A stretch of DNA of 64,000 bases from Acidaminobacter sp. (lineage in GTDB: Bacteria; Bacillota; Clostridia; Peptostreptococcales; Acidaminobacteraceae). Positions 7,698 through 16,388 of the stretch are shown piece after piece (positions within the stretch are counted from its first letter, which is position 1; every line of letters starts with the position of its first letter). Both the position numbers and the translations under genes were made by a program. The DNA is taken from assembly GCF_030247605.1 (NCBI RefSeq), contig NZ_JAOTSB010000012.1, positions 1-64,000 on the forward strand, read 5' to 3'. A model generated the notes under the pieces. It was not told the DNA's origin, did not search any database, and saw only the letters and a program-made list of their open reading frames with translations.

Positions 7698-9101
7698 CTA
7701 CGCTGTTTTCTCGAAGCCAGGAAGTTTCTCCATAGTGATGCCCGTGAAGCCGTAGAAGATTGATACGAGCGGATTGATAATGTTCAGGAAGCAGTAAGGC
7801 AGGTAGACCAACGTCGCAACGCCGAGTGTGCCTGACATGAACAGACCACAGGAGTTCCAAGGAACCAGAGGCGAAGTCAGCGTGCCGGCATCTTCGAGAA
7901 CGCGGGAAAGGTTTTTCGGATGGAGACCGCGGTCTTCGTAGATTTGTCTGTACATACGGCCTGGGATAACGATAGCAAGGTATTGGTCACCAGCCATCAT
8001 GTTCATGGCAATGATCGTGATGATCGTTGCGAGAACGAGGCTGCCAGTGCCATGAGCAAGTTTCATGATGGAAGATGCAATAGCTTCCAGCATTCCGGAT
8101 TTCTCCATAACGCCGCCAAAGCTCATAGCGCAGAGAATCAGGGAAACCGTCCACATCATGCTGTCGAGACCGCCGCGGGAAAGCAGGTCATCAATAACCG
8201 TGACGCCAGTGTCAGAAGCGTAACCATAATGGGTTGCTTCGACGATTGCAGTCATGTCAGCACCTTGGAAGAGGAACGCGAACAGCGCGCCAAGAATAGT
8301 GCCGCCGATCAAGCCAGGCATAGCCGGAACTTTAAAGATAACCATTGCGATAACGAGAATTGGCGCAAGGAGCAGAATCAACGAAATGTTGAAGTTTGCT
8401 TCAAGACCATTCAGAATTTCATTGATAGCTGCAGTATCAATTTCGTTTCCGGCAAATCTCATACCAATAATACCGTAGAGAATCAGGGAAATGATCAGTG
8501 ATGGACCGGTCGTATAGATCATGTGCCGGATGTGTTCAAACAGCGTGGAACCCGCCATAGCTGGCGCAAGGTTCGTCGTATCTGAAAGCGGAGACATTTT
8601 GTCGCCAAAGTAGGCGCCGGAAATGATTGAACCGGCTACAATACCAGGGTTCATGCCAAGGCCGATCCCTACGCCGACAAGCGCGATGCCAACTGTACCG
8701 GCAGTCGTCCAGGAGCTTCCTGTTGCAAGGGAAACGATACAGCAGAGCAGGCAGGTTGCGACGAGGAAGATGCTAGGAGACAGAAGCTTAAGACCATAGT
8801 AGATCATGGTTGGTACGATGCCGCCGAGAATCCAGGTACCAATGATCATACCGATGATCATCAGGATCAGAATAGCCTGCATAGCCATTTTGATGGTGTC
8901 GACAATCCCATCCTCAAGCTCTTTCCAGGTATAGCCGAGTCCGACAATTGCGACGATAGCCGCGACGACTGCTGCGAAGAGAATTGGAAGGTGTGGATCC
9001 CCGCCCCAGAACTGCATGGTGACGATCAGTGCCACGATAATGAATGCCATAGGAATGAGTGCGTGACCAAGCGTGGCTTTTTTCTTCATCTTTGTTTCCA
9101 T
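7698..9101 (-). CDS. nhaC: NhaC-family Na+/H+ antiporter
   Basis: Integral membrane antiporter of 467 residues with about 11-12 hydrophobic segments. The family signature region reads ATGSSWTTAGTVGIAL, followed by ISGAYFGDKMSPLSDTTNLAPA, both typical of NhaC-type proteins. The open frame extends 24 codons upstream, but ATG 9101 (METKMKKKA) is preferred because GGAGG lies nine bases before it. The transported solute may be an organic acid as well as sodium, since the family is mixed. The gene directly follows a GlnK/GlnL-like pair and has phased ACAAAA repeats at its promoter, so control by that system is likely. Confidence 0.9.
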   Translation of the reverse strand: METKMKKKATLGHALIPMAFIIVALIVTMQFWGGDPHLPILFAAVVAAIVAIVGLGYTWKELEDGIVDTIKMAMQAILILMIIGMIIGTWILGGIVPTMIYYGLKLLSPSIFLVATCLLCCIVSLATGSSWTTAGTVGIALVGVGIGLGMNPGIVAGSIISGAYFGDKMSPLSDTTNLAPAMAGSTLFEHIRHMIYTTGPSLIISLILYGIIGMRFAGNEIDTAAINEILNGLEANFNISLILLLAPILVIAMVIFKVPAMPGLIGGTILGALFAFLFQGADMTAIVEATHYGYASDTGVTVIDDLLSRGGLDSMMWTVSLILCAMSFGGVMEKSGMLEAIASSIMKLAHGTGSLVLATIITIIAMNMMAGDQYLAIVIPGRMYRQIYEDRGLHPKNLSRVLEDAGTLTSPLVPWNSCGLFMSGTLGVATLVYLPYCFLNIINPLVSIFYGFTGITMEKLPGFEKTA

Positions 9102-9132
9102 TGATGAATTCCTCCTTTGCATAAGATAGCTC

Positions 9133-9199
9133 ATTATACATAAGAGGTTACAAAAAAATTCAAAAACGTTCACAAAAGGATAACAAAAATGTCACAAAT
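9133..9199 (-). promoter_or_regulatory. nhaC promoter region with phased TTTTGT-type repeats
   Basis: A perfect TATAAT (-10) is at 9133-9138 on the minus strand, but the -35 position (GAATTT) is poor, as in activator-dependent promoters. Upstream, ACAAAA-like units begin at 9150, 9160, 9172, 9183 and 9194 (the last is ACAAAT), close to one helical turn apart. On the minus strand the best pair is TTTTGT, five bases, TTTTGT. The B. subtilis GlnL site, as I recall it, is TTTTGTN4TTTTGT. A TTTAGA/TCTAAA dyad lies just beyond (9202-9217). Confidence 0.6.
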
Positions 9200-9245
9200 A
9201 ATTTAGAATGATCTAAAAATTGTGTATCTCAGTCAGAAAATTACG

Positions 9246-10094
9246 TCAAGAGGTCTCTAAAACCATCAGGATCAAATTGTCAATAAACTTGCGCACGGAG
9301 ATCTTGCCGCCGCTCTCGCGCTTGCCGCGAATGAAATCCATCTCTGCTTTGACATTTTCAAAGTCATACAGTGTGCTGGAAAAACGTATAAAGTTTTCGT
9401 TCATGTAGTCCTCAATTCCCAAATTTGCCAAATTGATCAGACCCCGGTTAATCGCTCGCCGCAGCCGCTGCTCCATGGCTTTGGGATTGTCACAGAGTTC
9501 GTCGCAGATATCCCTGACCTTAAAATCAAATGTTTTAAGATTGTTCTCCAGCATATAAGAACAGATCTGAATCAGATCCTCCCCGCCTTTTTCACCCATG
9601 ATGCCGAGCTTCGAAAAAATCATTTTGATTTTTTTTACCTGGTCAGACATCTGATCCGGCACTTTGATTGAAGCATGTTTGTCACCTTTATTAAACATAC
9701 CCTCTATCATCTTGAATGTACGCTCCATCTCCAGCTTCTCTTTGATGTTGCCCAGCACATTTCTGATTTCAATCTGGTTGACGGGTTTGCTGATAAAAAA
9801 TTCAACCCCGCAGTCGTAAGCCTTCGAAATGATATTCTTGCTTGAAACTTGAGACAGCATGACGAATCTAGTGTCCGGAAGACCATCCTTCAAAGCTTTG
9901 ACCAGTGCGCAGCCATCCATGTTGGGCATCAGCATATCCACGACAACTATGGAAGGCTTCAGATTCGGAATCTGAACTAAAGCTTTTTCGGAGTCCTTGG
10001 CCATGCCAACCACATCACCAAGATCAAACTCTTCAATGATATTTTCGAGCACTCTTAAAACAGATGAGTCATCATCCACCAAATAAAATGTCAT
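9246..10094 (-). CDS. GlnL-like response regulator
   Basis: Response regulator of 282 residues. The receiver domain is residues 1-120: acidic pocket DDD at 7-9, phospho-acceptor Asp53 in VVVDMLMPNMDG, and Lys in FISKPVN. A linker follows, and then a C-terminal domain of the YcbB/GlnL type (about 150-275, with DICDELCDNPKAMEQRLRRA). This is not an OmpR- or LuxR-type output domain. It is encoded four bases after the sensor kinase gene, the same pairing as glnK-glnL in B. subtilis, where the system senses glutamine. Here the downstream gene is nhaC rather than a glutamine transporter or glutaminase, so the signal and targets may differ. Confidence 0.82.
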   Translation of the reverse strand: MTFYLVDDDSSVLRVLENIIEEFDLGDVVGMAKDSEKALVQIPNLKPSIVVVDMLMPNMDGCALVKALKDGLPDTRFVMLSQVSSKNIISKAYDCGVEFFISKPVNQIEIRNVLGNIKEKLEMERTFKMIEGMFNKGDKHASIKVPDQMSDQVKKIKMIFSKLGIMGEKGGEDLIQICSYMLENNLKTFDFKVRDICDELCDNPKAMEQRLRRAINRGLINLANLGIEDYMNENFIRFSSTLYDFENVKAEMDFIRGKRESGGKISVRKFIDNLILMVLETS

Positions 10095-10098
10095 GGGG

Positions 10099-11376
10099 TT
10101 ACCTCTCCTCTAGGGCTAATTTGTCGAGTACAGCGACTATTTCCGTACCGGAACCTAAGATGGACTTGACTTTAATGTGTCCATTAAAGGTGGTTTCTAC
10201 AATATCTTTGACGAGGGTCAGTCCTAATCCGCGATAAATATCACCGGTGCTTGGATTGAACTTTGTAGAGTAACCGGCTTCAAAGATAGCCTCAACATCT
10301 TTATCTTTAATGCCGGGTCCATTGTCTCTGACTGTCAATATCAAATGCTCAAAGTCCTCTGTCAAAATAACAGAGATGGTGCCTTCTTTCCTTGAATCAC
10401 GGATGGCCTCTATGCTGTTGGAAATCAGGTTTCTGATGACAGAGACAAAGAGTAAATGCTCACTGACGACGTGGTCAGAATTCAGCAGATCCACCATGTT
10501 AAGCTCAATCTTGGCATTGACGCTTTCGTTTTTAAAAAATTTGACTACAATCTCCAGGAGTTCCCTGACTTTAAAAGCGCCATAAGGGTTTTGTGTGACG
10601 CCAATCTTATCTATACCTTCAATGACCTTGGAATAGTTTTTCTTGATTTCATGAACATCTTTTGCGATTTTTAAGGACAATTGACGTGATTTGGGGTCTG
10701 AATCATCCGCGAGCTGTTCATAAAGTGTGTAAGCCTCCCCCATAACCTGCTCAATATATTCCATGTTGTTCTGCATAAAATAGATTTCACTTTTCAAATC
10801 ACTCAGAACAGTGTACATACTCTTGTAACGCTCATATTTTTCATCCTTCATCAGGATGATGTTGTAATATTTCAAAACGAAAACAAGTGCCGTCGCCAAA
10901 GCTGTCCTAATAAAGGCAACAGTGATCAGGGTGTCGACGAGCCGGATCTTTTCCCCTACCAGAGGGCCAATCCGGACCACAAGTTCAAATAGGTTGGAGG
11001 CAAAATCAGCGATACAAATAGCCAGGATCCAGCGCGACAGCGTCTTTTCCTTGGCGAGATAGACGATAAAATAGTAAATGAAACCATAAGACATATCAAA
11101 TACAAATATAGGAAAGTCAGCCATTGCTGCCGCCATAAAACTCCCAAACACGCCAATTCCAATGATCCCCCGAAAAAGCAGTCCGAACAGTCCTATTCCA
11201 AACGAGGTAATGATGGGATTCAACGTCGGATTGAAATAATAATAGACTGGGAGAATGATGACGGACATTGATATTCTGAAACCATTCAGGTCATAACCTA
11301 TGTAAATTTGGGATGTTATAGCGTCCAGCAAAGCTATAATTGAAATTTTTACAATCAGGGTTCTCAGGTGTCTCAT
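10099..11376 (-). CDS. GlnK-like sensor histidine kinase
   Basis: Membrane sensor kinase, 425 residues. The N-terminal half (about 5-175) holds five to six hydrophobic segments and no large extracellular domain, so the signal is probably sensed in or near the membrane. The likely phospho-acceptor is His242 in AKDVHEIKKNYSKV. The ATPase domain shows the N-box RNLISNSIEAI, G1 DNGPGIKDKD and G2 RGLGLTLVKDI. Start ATG 11376 follows AAGGATG. A TATAAT at 11421-11426 (minus strand) lies 45 bases upstream, but no good -35 was found. It is co-transcribed with the GlnL-like regulator. Confidence 0.85.
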   Translation of the reverse strand: MRHLRTLIVKISIIALLDAITSQIYIGYDLNGFRISMSVIILPVYYYFNPTLNPIITSFGIGLFGLLFRGIIGIGVFGSFMAAAMADFPIFVFDMSYGFIYYFIVYLAKEKTLSRWILAICIADFASNLFELVVRIGPLVGEKIRLVDTLITVAFIRTALATALVFVLKYYNIILMKDEKYERYKSMYTVLSDLKSEIYFMQNNMEYIEQVMGEAYTLYEQLADDSDPKSRQLSLKIAKDVHEIKKNYSKVIEGIDKIGVTQNPYGAFKVRELLEIVVKFFKNESVNAKIELNMVDLLNSDHVVSEHLLFVSVIRNLISNSIEAIRDSRKEGTISVILTEDFEHLILTVRDNGPGIKDKDVEAIFEAGYSTKFNPSTGDIYRGLGLTLVKDIVETTFNGHIKVKSILGSGTEIVAVLDKLALEER

Positions 11377-11489
11377 TATTCACATCCTTGCGTTCTGGCA
11401 TTTCACAATGATTACTCATCATTATACCAAATCCAACCTGAAACTGAAATGAAATTGAATTTAAGCAAAAGGTACAAGGCGTCGAAGAT

Positions 11490-11555
11490 AAAAAAGGAGA
11501 TGCAAAGTGCGGGTTCACTGGGCATAAGCCGCTGACACCGCCTTTCATCTCCTTT
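11490..11555 (-). terminator. xpt terminator carrying a dispersed repeat in its loop
   Basis: Stem AAAGGAGATG with CATCTCCTTT (11493-11502 and 11546-11555), followed on the minus strand by a T-run. The long loop contains GGTGTCAGCGGCTTATGCC, a copy of the GTGTC/GCGGCTTAYGCC repeat family. Confidence 0.7.
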
Positions 11556-11565
11556 CTAACTCTTT

Positions 11566-12144
11566 TTAAGCCTCTTCAAATATAGGCTTTCCATCAATAA
11601 ATGCCTTGATTCTCGCCAGAGAGTGGATCTCAACACCCAGACTGCTCACGTAGGCATTCCCTTCCTGGAAGGATTTTTCGATGACAATGCCGACACCGTA
11701 AACCTCGCCGCCGCCCTGGCGTACCAGTTCAATCAGGCCCGCCGCGGCACGTCCCTGAGCCAGAAAGTCATCCAGGATCAACACCCGGTCACCGGGATGA
11801 ATAAACTTCTTGGACACTCGAACGCTGTAATTCCGCTTCTTCGTGAAACTGTAGACATTCGTCTCATAACTGTCCGGGTCAGCATTGACGGAATCAAATT
11901 TCTTCGCAAAAACCACAGGCACATTATCGAAATACTGCGCGGTAATAGCTGCTATGGCAATGCCTGAGGCTTCAATGGTCAGAATCTTGTTGATCCCCTT
12001 ATCCTTAAAACGTTCGTAAAAGGCCTTGCCCACCTCATTTAACAAGCCAACGTCCACCTGGTGATTGAGGAAACGGTCTACCTTCAATATGTCCTTGCCT
12101 AAAACGTAACCATCCGTCAGGATGCGTTCTTTTAATAGATTCAA
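11566..12144 (-). CDS. xpt: Xanthine phosphoribosyltransferase
   Basis: Salvage enzyme that converts xanthine and PRPP to XMP; cytoplasmic; 192 residues, the usual length. The PRPP motif is RVLILDDFLAQGRAA, and TIEASGIAIAAITAQYF and VPVVFAKKFDSVN are conserved in Xpt. The start is TTG at 12144 with AGGTG about five bases upstream. The 167-bp gap to the ABC gene contains no guanine-riboswitch core. It does hold a perfect 9-bp hairpin (12264-12285, loop GAAG) within TTGTAACTG-type direct repeats, of unknown role. Xanthine dehydrogenase and a purine permease are also in this window. Confidence 0.95.
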   Translation of the reverse strand: MNLLKERILTDGYVLGKDILKVDRFLNHQVDVGLLNEVGKAFYERFKDKGINKILTIEASGIAIAAITAQYFDNVPVVFAKKFDSVNADPDSYETNVYSFTKKRNYSVRVSKKFIHPGDRVLILDDFLAQGRAAAGLIELVRQGGGEVYGVGIVIEKSFQEGNAYVSSLGVEIHSLARIKAFIDGKPIFEEA

Positions 12145-12311
12145 GTGAGCACCTCTTTCTAAACAGAGTTTTAACTATCTTAAAGGAATCTGCTGAAAAA
12201 GGCAAGCCTAACAGCATAAAAATTCTCACCGCTGCTCCAGTTACAATAATTACAACAGTTACAACAGTTGTAGAAGTACAACTGTCATACCAGTGACGCA
12301 AGATCCACCTG

Positions 12312-14138
12312 TTATGCCAGCAATTGACTCTCTTTTTCCTCAATATACTGATGGGTGTAGAGATGCCAGTAATGTCCCTTCAATTTCATCAGTGACTGAT
12401 GAGTGCCATCTTCAATGATGCGGCCATCCTCTATGACTAAAATGCGGTCGCAGGCGCGAATGGTGGAAAGCCGGTGCGCAATGATAAAACTCGTCCTGTT
12501 CTCCAATACTTTCACCAGCGCATGCTGAATCAATTGCTCGGCTTCTGTGTCAATGGAACTCGTGGCCTCATCCAGTATAAAAATCGCTGGTTCAGCAATA
12601 ACTGCCCTGGCAAAGGAAATCAATTGCTTCTGCCCGGTAGACAACATGGCGCCGCCTTCACCCACCTGAGTGTCATAACCTTGTGAAAGATGCGAAATAA
12701 AGGAGTCAGCACCCACCAGTGCAGCTGCCTTTCTGATCTCTTCCTCTGTTGCTTCCAGCCTCCCATAACGAATATTGTCGCGGATGGTCCCACTGAAAAG
12801 ATGCGGTGTCTGTAGGACATAGCCAATTCCTTGATGCAGCCAAGACTGCGACCGCGCTTTCAACGGTACGCCATCCAGCAAAATTTCCCCGGAGTATGGC
12901 TCATAAAATCTGCAGATGAGGTTGACCAACGAACTCTTGCCGGAGCCCGTTGGGCCGACCAATGCGACAGAAGTGCCCGCTTCAACTTTCAAAGACAATC
13001 CATGAAAAATAGGCTCCTCTGGTTTATAGCTAAAATGGACGTCTTTAAACTCAATTGTGCCTTCAATAGCCTCAAAGCGCTCTTTATGCGGTGCCAGAAC
13101 TGTGCCGTAGCGCGCTGTGACCTCTGGCGTGTCTTCGATCTCAGGCTGCTGATCCAAGAGCATGAAGATCCGCTCCGCGGATACCTGTGCCGATTGCATC
13201 TCTGAGAGGATCCGCGCCATTTCTCTGACTGGCTCAAAAAATTGGATCGAGTAATTGATAAACAAGACCAAAGTCCCGTAGGAGATGGCCCCGGCCATGA
13301 CTTCCGCCCCGCCATATTGAATCGCCAGGACGGTGCCAATAGCTGCGATGTTGATGACCATAGGCTGATACAAAGCGCTATAGAAGGCGGATTTGATGCT
13401 CTGATCCCGCATGTCTCCGCTTAGAACCCTAAAGTCCGCCATGACTTTATCCTCTACCACCAAAGTCTTAGTGGTCCGTGCCCCGGTAATGCCTTCGTTG
13501 ATGGCGCCGGTGATCCGGGAATTCAGCCGACGGACAACTCTTTGAAAGGCGACAATTTTGTTTTGAAAATACCAGCTGACGAGAATCAGAATTGGCATGA
13601 CCGACAGGGTAATGAGAGCCAGTTTCAGATTCACTGCCAGCATGACAGCCATAATGCCCAGCATCATGGTCAGTCCCCAAACCATGTCCACCAAACCCCA
13701 TGAGATAAATTCGCCCAGTTTGGTGACGTCTGACGTCAGCCTCGCGAGGATCCAGCCTGCCGCGTTCTGGTCAAAATAGCTCATTGAAAGCTGCTGCAGC
13801 TTTTCGAATCCCGCCTGACGGATATCATGTGAGAGGCCGGCTTCAACCACACCTGCTGTCTGGATAAACTTGTACACCACCAGAGCAATCAGCAGGACAA
13901 TGCCGGCATAAACGGCAATGAACAGGTTCAGTCCCTCCAGCCTGCCTGGTGAAATGTAAGCGTCGATCAGGTGCTTGGTCAGGTAGGTCATCATGACATC
14001 CATAGCGCCCAGGAGCACCAGACAGAGAACGACCACCGTCAGCTGTTTCTTGTAATTTTTCATAAATGGCAGCAATCTGAACCAAAGCCGCCGGTCAATT
14101 TTTTTCCTGCCTGTTTCCTTTTGAATTGAATTTTCCAT
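12312..14138 (-). CDS. ABC multidrug exporter half, BmrD-like
   Basis: Half-transporter of 608 residues: six membrane helices (about 35-320) fused to a nucleotide-binding domain. Walker A is VGPTGSGKSSL, the signature is LSTGQKQLIS (C-loop LSTGQ instead of LSGGQ) and Walker B is IFILDEATSSID with the catalytic Glu intact. It pairs with the upstream ABC gene, whose Walker B carries Asp in place of Glu, giving the asymmetric heterodimer seen in BmrCD, LmrCD and TM287/288. Start ATG 14138 follows GAGGTG. Substrates are likely hydrophobic drugs. The gene is 76 bases after its partner and presumably shares the attenuated promoter at 16352-16380. Confidence 0.9.
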   Translation of the reverse strand: MENSIQKETGRKKIDRRLWFRLLPFMKNYKKQLTVVVLCLVLLGAMDVMMTYLTKHLIDAYISPGRLEGLNLFIAVYAGIVLLIALVVYKFIQTAGVVEAGLSHDIRQAGFEKLQQLSMSYFDQNAAGWILARLTSDVTKLGEFISWGLVDMVWGLTMMLGIMAVMLAVNLKLALITLSVMPILILVSWYFQNKIVAFQRVVRRLNSRITGAINEGITGARTTKTLVVEDKVMADFRVLSGDMRDQSIKSAFYSALYQPMVINIAAIGTVLAIQYGGAEVMAGAISYGTLVLFINYSIQFFEPVREMARILSEMQSAQVSAERIFMLLDQQPEIEDTPEVTARYGTVLAPHKERFEAIEGTIEFKDVHFSYKPEEPIFHGLSLKVEAGTSVALVGPTGSGKSSLVNLICRFYEPYSGEILLDGVPLKARSQSWLHQGIGYVLQTPHLFSGTIRDNIRYGRLEATEEEIRKAAALVGADSFISHLSQGYDTQVGEGGAMLSTGQKQLISFARAVIAEPAIFILDEATSSIDTEAEQLIQHALVKVLENRTSFIIAHRLSTIRACDRILVIEDGRIIEDGTHQSLMKLKGHYWHLYTHQYIEEKESQLLA

Positions 14139-14214
14139 AAGTCACACCTCGAATTGTTCTGCGTTTAAGTCTGCGATTTTGCATTAAAGCCAGTGAGCTC
14201 CCGCGGAACAGTCC

Positions 14215-16020
14215 CTAACTTGCTTCTGCCTCTGCAATAGAATTCTGAATATCCCAAACCCGCTTGTAAAGCCCTTCCTGCTGAATCAAAGCCTCATGAG
14301 TGTCAAAGGCTGAAACTGCCCCGTCTTCAATGACCAGAATCCGGTCCGCCTCCATCAGCGTCGTAAGTCTGTGGGAAATCAAAAGAACAGTTGAATAAGC
14401 GCTGTTCGCCATCAAACCACCTCGGATCTGCCTGTCCGTTTCCGTGTCCACCGCACTCAGCGAGTCGTCGAAAATCATCACCGGCATGGGCTTCAGAAGC
14501 GTCCTGGCAATAGCGACGCGCTGTCTCTGACCGCCGGAAAGCGATACGCCTTTCTCACCCACCAAGGTCTCATAGCGGTGATCAAACTGCTCGATGTTGT
14601 GATGGATCGCCGAAATCTGCGCCGCCCTCACAATGTCTGCCTCGTTTGCCTCGCCTCGGATTGCGATATTCTCTCCAATAGTTCTGGCATAAAGAAAGGC
14701 TTCCTGAAGGACAAGTCCAATATTGCGTCTCAAATAACGTTTGGAAATACGGTTTAGCGGTATGCCATCCAGCAAAATTTCGCCTTCAGTTGGCTCGTAA
14801 AGCCGCGTCAGCAGATAGGCCAACGTCGACTTGCCCGAACCAGTAGGGCCTAGGATGCCGATGGTCTCCCCAGGTAAAATTTGAAAATCAATCCCCTTCA
14901 GAATTTCTTCACCCTTTGGATAAGTGAAACGCACACCCTTAAATTCAATGCCGCCTATTATCTCAGGCTCCAGGTCCTTCTGACCATCTGCTGAAACAGT
15001 CAAATCATCCTCTGTTTCCGCTTCCAGAATTTCATCAATCCTGACTACCGCGACCATGGTTTTTCCAAATTCGCTCAAAACTCTGCCGAGCTGACGGATC
15101 GGAAAAATGAGCATATTTTCATAAGTGATAAAAGCGACGACTGTCCCAAGGCTGATAGTGCCCTCTATTGCCCACTTTGCGCCAAAATACATAACGAGCG
15201 CTATCTGGAGCAGGCACACAAAATCTGACAGCGACCAGAAATAAGCAAAATTTAGAATCAGTTTGTAAACCTTCTCCTTTAAATCTTTATTGAACCCCGA
15301 AAATTTCTCGTGTTCAAATGGCTCTCTTCCTAAAGCTTTAATGACCTTTATCCCGCTTAAATTTTCCTGCAGCATAGACGTCATTTTTGCTTCGGCTTCA
15401 TCCGCAATTTTGAATTTAGCCTTGACCCTGAAGAAAAACCAGATGGAAAACAGGATGACTATTGGGATCAGACTTAGGGCAATGAACGTCAATTTTGGAT
15501 CAAGTGACCACATCAGCGCAGAGACGATCCCCACCATCAGTACAATGGACACAATTTCCACCACTTGAACAGCTAGAAACCTACGTATCGTTTCAACGTC
15601 TGAAGTAGCCCTCTGAATGAGGTCGCCGGTGTCGTGACTTGAAAAGAACTCGAATTTGACTTCATGCAAGTGCTGCATCACCCGGTCCTTGAGTCCCTTG
15701 GCAATGCGCTCAGACGCCGCGGCGCTGGCTATGCCTTTGATCAGTAAAAATGCTGCTCGAAGCAGAGAAGCGATCAGAATCAGAATTGCGACCCCAAACA
15801 GGGTGCCACCGGTCAGTCTCGTCATCAGATCAGCAGACCATGAGTCAGCCGCTGCACCACCAATGACTTGATCAATCGCGAATCTTATCATCAGGGGAAT
15901 ACTCATGGCAAACAGGGTCGTGAGCAGCACCGCCACCATGGCAACAGTATACACCAGAGTATTTCCTTGCATGTGATGTGTTAACTTTTTAAATTGATTG
16001 GAATGAGAATGGAACGACAT
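14215..16020 (-). CDS. ABC multidrug exporter half, BmrC-like (degenerate site)
   Basis: Half-transporter of 601 residues from ATG 16020 (MSFHSHSNQF), with AGGGGA ten bases upstream; the longer frame would need a TTG at 16059. Six membrane helices are followed by the nucleotide-binding domain: Walker A LGPTGSGKSTL, signature SLSGGQRQRVAIA, Walker B VMIFDDSLSAVD. The usual catalytic Glu is Asp, so this half contributes the non-catalytic site, as in BmrC/LmrC. It is the first structural gene after the leader ORF and two terminators at 16085-16276, matching the bmrB-bmrC-bmrD order in B. subtilis. Confidence 0.9.
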   Translation of the reverse strand: MSFHSHSNQFKKLTHHMQGNTLVYTVAMVAVLLTTLFAMSIPLMIRFAIDQVIGGAAADSWSADLMTRLTGGTLFGVAILILIASLLRAAFLLIKGIASAAASERIAKGLKDRVMQHLHEVKFEFFSSHDTGDLIQRATSDVETIRRFLAVQVVEIVSIVLMVGIVSALMWSLDPKLTFIALSLIPIVILFSIWFFFRVKAKFKIADEAEAKMTSMLQENLSGIKVIKALGREPFEHEKFSGFNKDLKEKVYKLILNFAYFWSLSDFVCLLQIALVMYFGAKWAIEGTISLGTVVAFITYENMLIFPIRQLGRVLSEFGKTMVAVVRIDEILEAETEDDLTVSADGQKDLEPEIIGGIEFKGVRFTYPKGEEILKGIDFQILPGETIGILGPTGSGKSTLAYLLTRLYEPTEGEILLDGIPLNRISKRYLRRNIGLVLQEAFLYARTIGENIAIRGEANEADIVRAAQISAIHHNIEQFDHRYETLVGEKGVSLSGGQRQRVAIARTLLKPMPVMIFDDSLSAVDTETDRQIRGGLMANSAYSTVLLISHRLTTLMEADRILVIEDGAVSAFDTHEALIQQEGLYKRVWDIQNSIAEAEAS

Positions 16021-16084
16021 ATCGAAGATGTCCCCTTTCGATCTTTTGTCGAAAATCAAACTAAAAATCAGAAATTATTACATT

Positions 16085-16112
16085 AAAAAATGACGCAGAT
16101 TCTCCTGCGTCA
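16085..16112 (-). terminator. Second attenuator terminator before the exporter genes
   Basis: On the minus strand TGACGCAG pairs with CTGCGTCA across GAGAAT, followed by six T. It lies 65 bases upstream of the transporter start and is fully canonical. Confidence 0.85.
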
Positions 16113-16143
16113 CGAAATGTAATATTTTACCTGTAAACAGCGT

Positions 16144-16176
16144 AAAAATAGCCGCAGAAGAATCACCTGCGGCTAT
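16144..16176 (-). terminator. First attenuator terminator with antiterminator partner
   Basis: On the minus strand ATAGCCGCAG pairs with CTGCGGCTAT across GTGATTCTT, followed by TTTTT. Its 5' arm CCGCAGG (16166-16172) is complementary to CCTGTGG inside the leader ORF (16210-16216). The pairing extends to about nine or ten pairs with wobbles, so the two structures exclude each other. Confidence 0.85.
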
Positions 16177-16195
16177 ATAGACTGCATCTAACTGT

Positions 16196-16276
16196 CTACA
16201 AAATTATAACCACAGGCTGCCGGTATGAAGTTGAATTTAGCGCGATTACATTGTAATCATTAATTGTGATCATCAT
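16196..16276 (-). CDS. 26-residue leader peptide of the exporter operon
   Basis: Begins MMITINDYN and ends QPVVIIL, then TAG. The ribosome binding site AAAAAGGAGGTTGCAGCT is the strongest in the region, spaced eight to nine bases from ATG 16276. It lies between a consensus promoter and two intrinsic terminators. The last codons (CCT GTG GTT) contain the strand that can pair with the 5' arm of terminator 1. A ribosome finishing the ORF would cover that strand and let the terminator form. A ribosome stalled early by an inhibitor would leave it free to form the antiterminator. This is the logic described for BmrB upstream of bmrCD; the peptide itself shows no similarity that I can claim. Confidence 0.8.
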   Translation of the reverse strand: MMITINDYNVIALNSTSYRQPVVIIL

Positions 16277-16351
16277 AGCTGCAACCTCCTTTTTAATATT
16301 TTGTAGTGCTTTTCACGAGGGGCATGTCCGCCTGTCGTGGACTACATCCCT

Positions 16352-16380
16352 ATTATAGATCTAAATGTCTTGCTATACAA
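16352..16380 (-). promoter_or_regulatory. Promoter of the leader/ABC exporter operon
   Basis: Minus strand TTGTAT, 17-base spacer, TATAAT. The transcript would start near 16345 and first fold GTAGT..ACTAC with an inner CACGA..TCGTG stem, ahead of the leader ribosome binding site. The 16277-16388 gap is thus leader RNA and promoter, with no further gene. Confidence 0.8.
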
Positions 16381-16388
16381 GAATTTTT

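Noticed and set aside
10956..11162. Short minus-strand ORF inside the sensor kinase gene
   Set aside because: Alternate frame of a clear membrane kinase gene with no ribosome site; typical of many other overlapping frames left out.
12145..12311. Guanine riboswitch before xpt
   Set aside because: The expected TATA..TTTCTACC..ATA core is missing; the gap has TTGTAACTG direct repeats and one hairpin.
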